Shown here in pieces: positions 60,585-64,000 of a stretch of 64,000 nucleotides of DNA. The notes below the pieces were generated by a model. It did not search any database, was not told the origin of the DNA, and worked only from the letters and a program-made list of their open reading frames with translations. Source of the stretch: Archivesica marissinica (lineage: Eukaryota > Mollusca > Bivalvia > Venerida > Vesicomyidae); contig JABXNX010000099.1 in assembly GCA_014843695.1 (NCBI GenBank), positions 54,685-118,684 on the forward strand, read 5' to 3'. Position 1 is the stretch's first letter, and each line of letters starts with the position of its first letter. The position numbers and the translations under genes were made by a program.

Positions 60585-61614
60585 GTCGATACATGGGTGA
60601 TGGGATATATGGCCTTGGGGCTGGAGGTCGGTGTTCTGTATCTCTGGGTTTCACAGTCGGATTTGAATTAATCCGTGTCCTGGGCGCTAATCTGCGATGG
60701 AGGTTATATTCATCAGCCAGGGAAATACATTCCTGGAGAGTAGATGCTTTCTTATCCAGAATGAACAAATTAAGCTCATCACTTAGCTGGTAATCGAATC
60801 TATATCTCAAGAGCAGCTCGATCCAGTTGACCTCGCTCGGATCATTGTTCTCCGTCCATAGAGTCATTTGCTCCCTTAATTCCTTAATGAATTCGGAATA
60901 TGTCTGCTGAGGTTTCTTTACCCAAGAGAAGAAAGTCTTTCTATATACAGTGGGTGAGAGTCTATATTCATCCAAGATGGCGGCCTTGAGGGTATCGTAA
61001 TTATTAGCGTCTTGGACAGGAAGAGTGGCATATATATTTCTGGCCTTGTCGGACAACTTGTCTATAATATGGCCCACCCATGTTTGGTTGGCGACCTGGC
61101 TAGCTTCGAACAGTCTCTCACATGTTGCGAAGAATTTATCTGGCCTCATAGTCTGGGTCCAAATAGGAACAGAAATGTTTGTCTTAGAGGGCCTATTATC
61201 TGTATGGAGGGGGTTATTTTGCTGAGATTCCTGATCTCTCTGGATTTCTCTCAGGCGAATCTCCATCTGCATTTTCTCCCTTTGCATTCTTTCCTCCCTG
61301 TCCCTTTCTTTCTCTTCTCTTTCCCCTCTTTGTTTTATTTCTTCCCTCTCTCTTTCTCTTTCTTCTCTTTCCCTCTCTCTTTCTTCTCTTTGTTTTACTT
61401 CTTCCCTCTCTCTTTCTCTCTCTCTTTGTTTTACTTCTTCCCTCTCTCTTTCCCTCTCTCTTTCTTTCTCATAAATCTCACCCTGACGTTCCAGATTTGC
61501 CTGATTAAAGAAGTGAAGTCTCATTAATTTGTCCCATATCTCATCACCTGTTGTCTGCAAGTCGGGGTGAACCGGCCCCTCATTTTCCTTATTAGCACTC
61601 CTAGTTGTAGCCAT
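60439..61614 (-). CDS. Gag polyprotein (truncated by frameshift)
   Basis: ATG at 61614, 391 codons. Residues about 48-135 are an extreme charged low-complexity coiled coil of E/R/K/Q ('EREREREREEVKQRE'). Then comes a gag/retrotrans_gag-like region: 'WVGHIIDKLSDKARNIYATL', 'DEYRLSPTVYRKTFFSW', 'YSEFIKELREQMTLW'. The tail is proline-rich. The last about 35 residues are out of frame because of the shortened duplicate described at 60256-60584. Gag forms the virus-like particle. Confidence 0.8.
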   Translation of the reverse strand: MATTRSANKENEGPVHPDLQTTGDEIWDKLMRLHFFNQANLERQGEIYEKEREREREREEVKQREREREREEVKQREEREREREEREREREEIKQRGEREEKERDREERMQREKMQMEIRLREIQRDQESQQNNPLHTDNRPSKTNISVPIWTQTMRPDKFFATCERLFEASQVANQTWVGHIIDKLSDKARNIYATLPVQDANNYDTLKAAILDEYRLSPTVYRKTFFSWVKKPQQTYSEFIKELREQMTLWTENNDPSEVNWIELLLRYRFDYQLSDELNLFILDKKASTLQECISLADEYNLHRRLAPRTRINSNPTVKPRDTEHRPPAPRPYIPSPMYRPNIRIDNSQATHRTPRIENIVVIVGVMATDEQSVGQIPIHLGTGVLET

Positions 61615-62042
61615 TTTATTTTTTTATTTCCCAAAATTTTTAATCCCCAGAATGTATCTCCAAATGTATTATAGAATTGAGTTCAATAAAAGGAAGTAAA
61701 TCACTAATATAATTTTAATGATAATATTAAGCCTCTATGAAAAGAAAACTGGTACTTACCGACGTCTGTCTCGTCCGTTAATCCAATATATAATTTATCA
61801 CATATTCAAAGTTTGCACATTTCCAATAATTTAATCCATTTCATTAATTTAATAATTCGTTGACGTCTTTCACTTATTTCCAAATTCTAACACTGTCTCG
61901 CATGCCCTTCTGTTTTCCCACGTTAATTAATAGTCCCTTGTATTCTTCATGTATAAATCCTAGTGTCCTTCACAATATTCCATATATAAATCCGAGTGTC
62001 CTTCACAATATGTCACGATATGTCACCTCTTCTTTATTTCCA
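61615..62042 (-). other. 5' leader of the retrotransposon
   Basis: AT-rich untranslated leader between PBS and gag. A 30-bp phrase with 'AGTGTCCTTCACAATAT' is duplicated at about 61968-62010. No ORF. Confidence 0.6.
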
Positions 62043-62061
62043 ATCCCGGACGAGCGTCCCA
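62043..62061 (-). other. Primer-binding site, tRNA-Pro-like
   Basis: Minus-strand TGGGACGCTCGTCCGGGAT, two bases inside the 5' LTR. It begins with TGG (complement of CCA) and shares GCTCGTCCGGGAT with the tRNA-Pro PBS known from murine leukaemia virus, differing in the acceptor part. Confidence 0.6.
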
Positions 62062-62063
62062 AT

Positions 62064-62783
62064 TGTCGCAAACTCTCCTTTTTCTTCTCGTAATAATATG
62101 TCTCGGTTGCTACGGCTCTTACTAGGGTCTATCCTATGTAGACTCGCTGGAGTTGTCTAGGGGGTTTCTTCGTTATTATATGTATTAATGATAACTCAAC
62201 ACAGTATTACATTTCTTCTATATAATATCTTGTTTATATTGGCATCAGAAATATCCATATCTATATAATCAGTGATCTATATATATATATATACATCGTA
62301 TCATTAAAAGCTTATTTAACAATCCATTTGTGTGAGCCGAATATGCGCTTACACAGTATATTTAACATCCAATCTTTCTAATCCGTCATTACTCAATATC
62401 ACTATAATCTAATCACTGTTTCTGATTAGATTAACTTTTAATCACCTTCTATATGGTTCGCCGAAACTATATGTTTCTTCTATGGCTGAACAATTTAATT
62501 ATTCGACAAATCTTTATAAGTTATATTTCTTATAATGTCCATAATATCTAAGTATCATAATACAGTTATATGTTCTATATATAGATTGAGATCTCTACGA
62601 CCTTCTCGCTCCTGAGTTTAGGCTCTAGTGTGGTCTGATCTATGTTAATAAATCCATTATATATATATATATATTACATGGTAAACATTTGGCCATATAT
62701 AGAAACAGTTTAATGTATTTATATAATACATTACTATTTATATATAACAATAATAAATATTTCGTGCAAATTGGGGTTTTGCA
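62064..62783 (-). repeat. LTR (5' LTR of the minus-strand element), 720 bp
   Basis: Same ends as the left LTR (TGTCGCAAAC ... GGGGTTTTGCA). It lacks about 270 bp of the left LTR's 3' half, replaced by a short TA run (about 62657-62674), and has an extra segment at about 62216-62300. Confidence 0.85.
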
Positions 62784-63240
62784 CACCTGACACACATTGC
62801 ATATTGCGGTTGGTTAACCGCGTAAGCAAGCCAGGGAAATCATGTATAGGTCTCTGCAAGGGGTTCGACATTAATATAAATAGGTTTCCGACAGAATTAG
62901 TGATTTAGAATTGTTTTTTTGTCCATTTTGGGTAACTGGTGACGCCACTATATGTTTAAATGTTAAAAAGAACAGAAAGTGTTTTTGTTGTTCATTTAGC
63001 ACAGACTACATTGTAATGCTTAGAATATGTTGTGTTAACAAACAGAAAGGTTTTAGACTATATATTCACCATTAATTAATATAAATATATATATTACAGA
63101 ACAGAATACATTTATATTAACGTATATGCGTATGTTGTTAGTCTCATTTAATATACATTTGAAATTAGGCGTAAACATGAAAAGCAATGGCAGTTTCCAA
63201 ATCAATGTCCAATGGAGAATAAACTTAATTTCCATTTTCT
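62784..63240. other. Intergenic AT-rich
   Basis: No ORF or repeat recognised between the retrotransposon and the terminal minisatellite. Confidence 0.5.
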
Positions 63241-63243
63241 TCA

Positions 63244-64000
63244 TAACATCACCATCCACCATGGACATATATATATACAACATCATCATCCACCATGGAC
63301 ATATATACATGTACAACATCATCATACACCATGGACATATATACATGTACAACATCATCATCCACCATGGACATATATACATGTACAACATCATCATCCA
63401 CCATGGACATATATACATGTACAACATCATCCACCATGGACATATATACATGTACAACATCATCCACCATGGACATATATACATGTACAACATCATCATC
63501 CACCATGGACATATATACATGTACATCATCATCCACCATGGACATATATACATGTACAACATCATCATCCACCATGGACATATATACATGTACAACATCA
63601 TCATCCACCATGGACATATATACATGTACAACATCATCCACCATGGACATATATACATGTACAACATCATCATCCACCATGGACATATATACATGTACAA
63701 CATCATCATCCACCATGGACATATATACATGTACAACATCATCATCCACCATGGACATATATACATGTACAACACCATCCACCATGGACATATATACATG
63801 TACAACATCATCATCAACCATGGACATATATACATGTACAACATCATCATCCACCATGGACATATATACATGTACAACATCATCATCCACCATGGACATA
63901 TATACATGTACAACATCATCATACACCATGGACATATATACATGTACAACATCATCCACCATGGACATATATACATGTACAACATCATCCACCATGGACA
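63244..64000. repeat. 36/33-bp minisatellite, runs off the window
   Basis: Units 'CCACCATGGACATATATACA' plus 'TGTACAACATCATCAT' (36 bp), with 33-bp variants lacking one ATC. About 21 copies. All lengths are multiples of 3, so both strands are open (minus strand: MMLYMYICPWWM). Each unit contains NcoI-type CCATGG and the palindrome TACATGTA. The right end is not in the window. Confidence 0.95.

Larger units (their letters stand above)
55722..62783 (-). mobile_element. Ty3/Gypsy LTR retrotransposon, Gmr1-like gene order
   Basis: Two direct LTRs (55722-56618 and 62064-62783) enclose, on the minus strand, gag (61614-60439), CCHC knuckle plus protease (60424-59393), integrase (about 59420-58119), reverse transcriptase (58140-57493) and RNase H (to 56845). 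Integrase before RT is the Copia-like order, yet RT ('LPFGLKN', 'YLDDIAV') and RNase H are Gypsy-like; the Gmr1 clade is known for exactly this combination. The copy is damaged: frame breaks at about 60.42, 59.41 and 58.13 kb, one stop in RT-RNase H, unequal LTRs, and no matching 5-bp target duplication seen. Confidence 0.9.

Noticed and set aside
63053..63995. Proteins of MMLYMYICPWW or VHVYMSMVDDD type
   Set aside because: Translations of the 36/33-bp minisatellite; open on two minus frames at once.

Overview
The window looks like nuclear DNA of a marine invertebrate, most likely a mollusc or another lophotrochozoan. The reasons are its AT-rich composition, several tRNA-derived SINE families (one with the 'ACCCGGAGAAAACCC' core that I associate with bivalve repeats), a DUF579-type methyltransferase-like gene with an animal-style intron boundary, BIR-domain and YqaJ-like genes, Maverick/Polinton debris and an animal-type Ty3/Gypsy retrotransposon. 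Assignment below 'invertebrate' is inference. More than 20 kb of the 64 kb is tandem repeat. Many single-base indels in coding stretches sit at homopolymers, which fits either real decay or an incompletely polished long-read assembly.

Layout. 1-4740: SINE pieces, then 66-bp subterminal repeats (about 1041-1320), then a compact plus-strand cassette. The cassette has paired CCAAT boxes, four TATAAATA boxes spaced exactly 25 bp, a protein with two PC4 (transcriptional coactivator p15) domains, a second CCAAT/TATA promoter, a one-BIR protein with an FG-rich tail, a 51-codon ORF two bases later, and one shared poly(A) signal. 4740-17189: two copies of a 21-bp-repeat module and a huge 42-bp (14-codon) minisatellite, broken by a 1000-N gap (17190-18189). 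18190-22340: wreck of a Maverick/Polinton-like element (protein-primed DNA polymerase B plus capsid-like and unknown fragments). 22.5 and 26.8 kb: LINE scraps. 24.2-24.8 kb: 32-bp minisatellite. 25.4-25.9 kb: frameshifted YqaJ-type nuclease.

29329-41850: a 12.5-kb inverted-repeat (foldback-like) element. Its arms carry the same end sequence, 66-bp-type repeats and 25-bp-spaced TATA array as the 1-4.7 kb region, and its centre is the same 21-bp module and 42-bp arrays. The two loci therefore appear to belong to one mobile-element family; the first copy carries genes and the second carries none that I can see. This family is the most interesting content of the window.

42.2-54 kb: SINEs, a multi-frameshift minus-strand gene with a PIN/FEN1-like nuclease core and a cysteine-rich CXC tail (44546-47998), and several minisatellites (49, 33 and about 105 bp). 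54651-55491: last exon of a DUF579 family membrane protein, the only clearly intact host-type gene. 55722-62783: a minus-strand Ty3/Gypsy retrotransposon with integrase upstream of reverse transcriptase (Gmr1-like order), two LTRs, and several frame breaks. 63244-64000: a 36/33-bp minisatellite running off the window.
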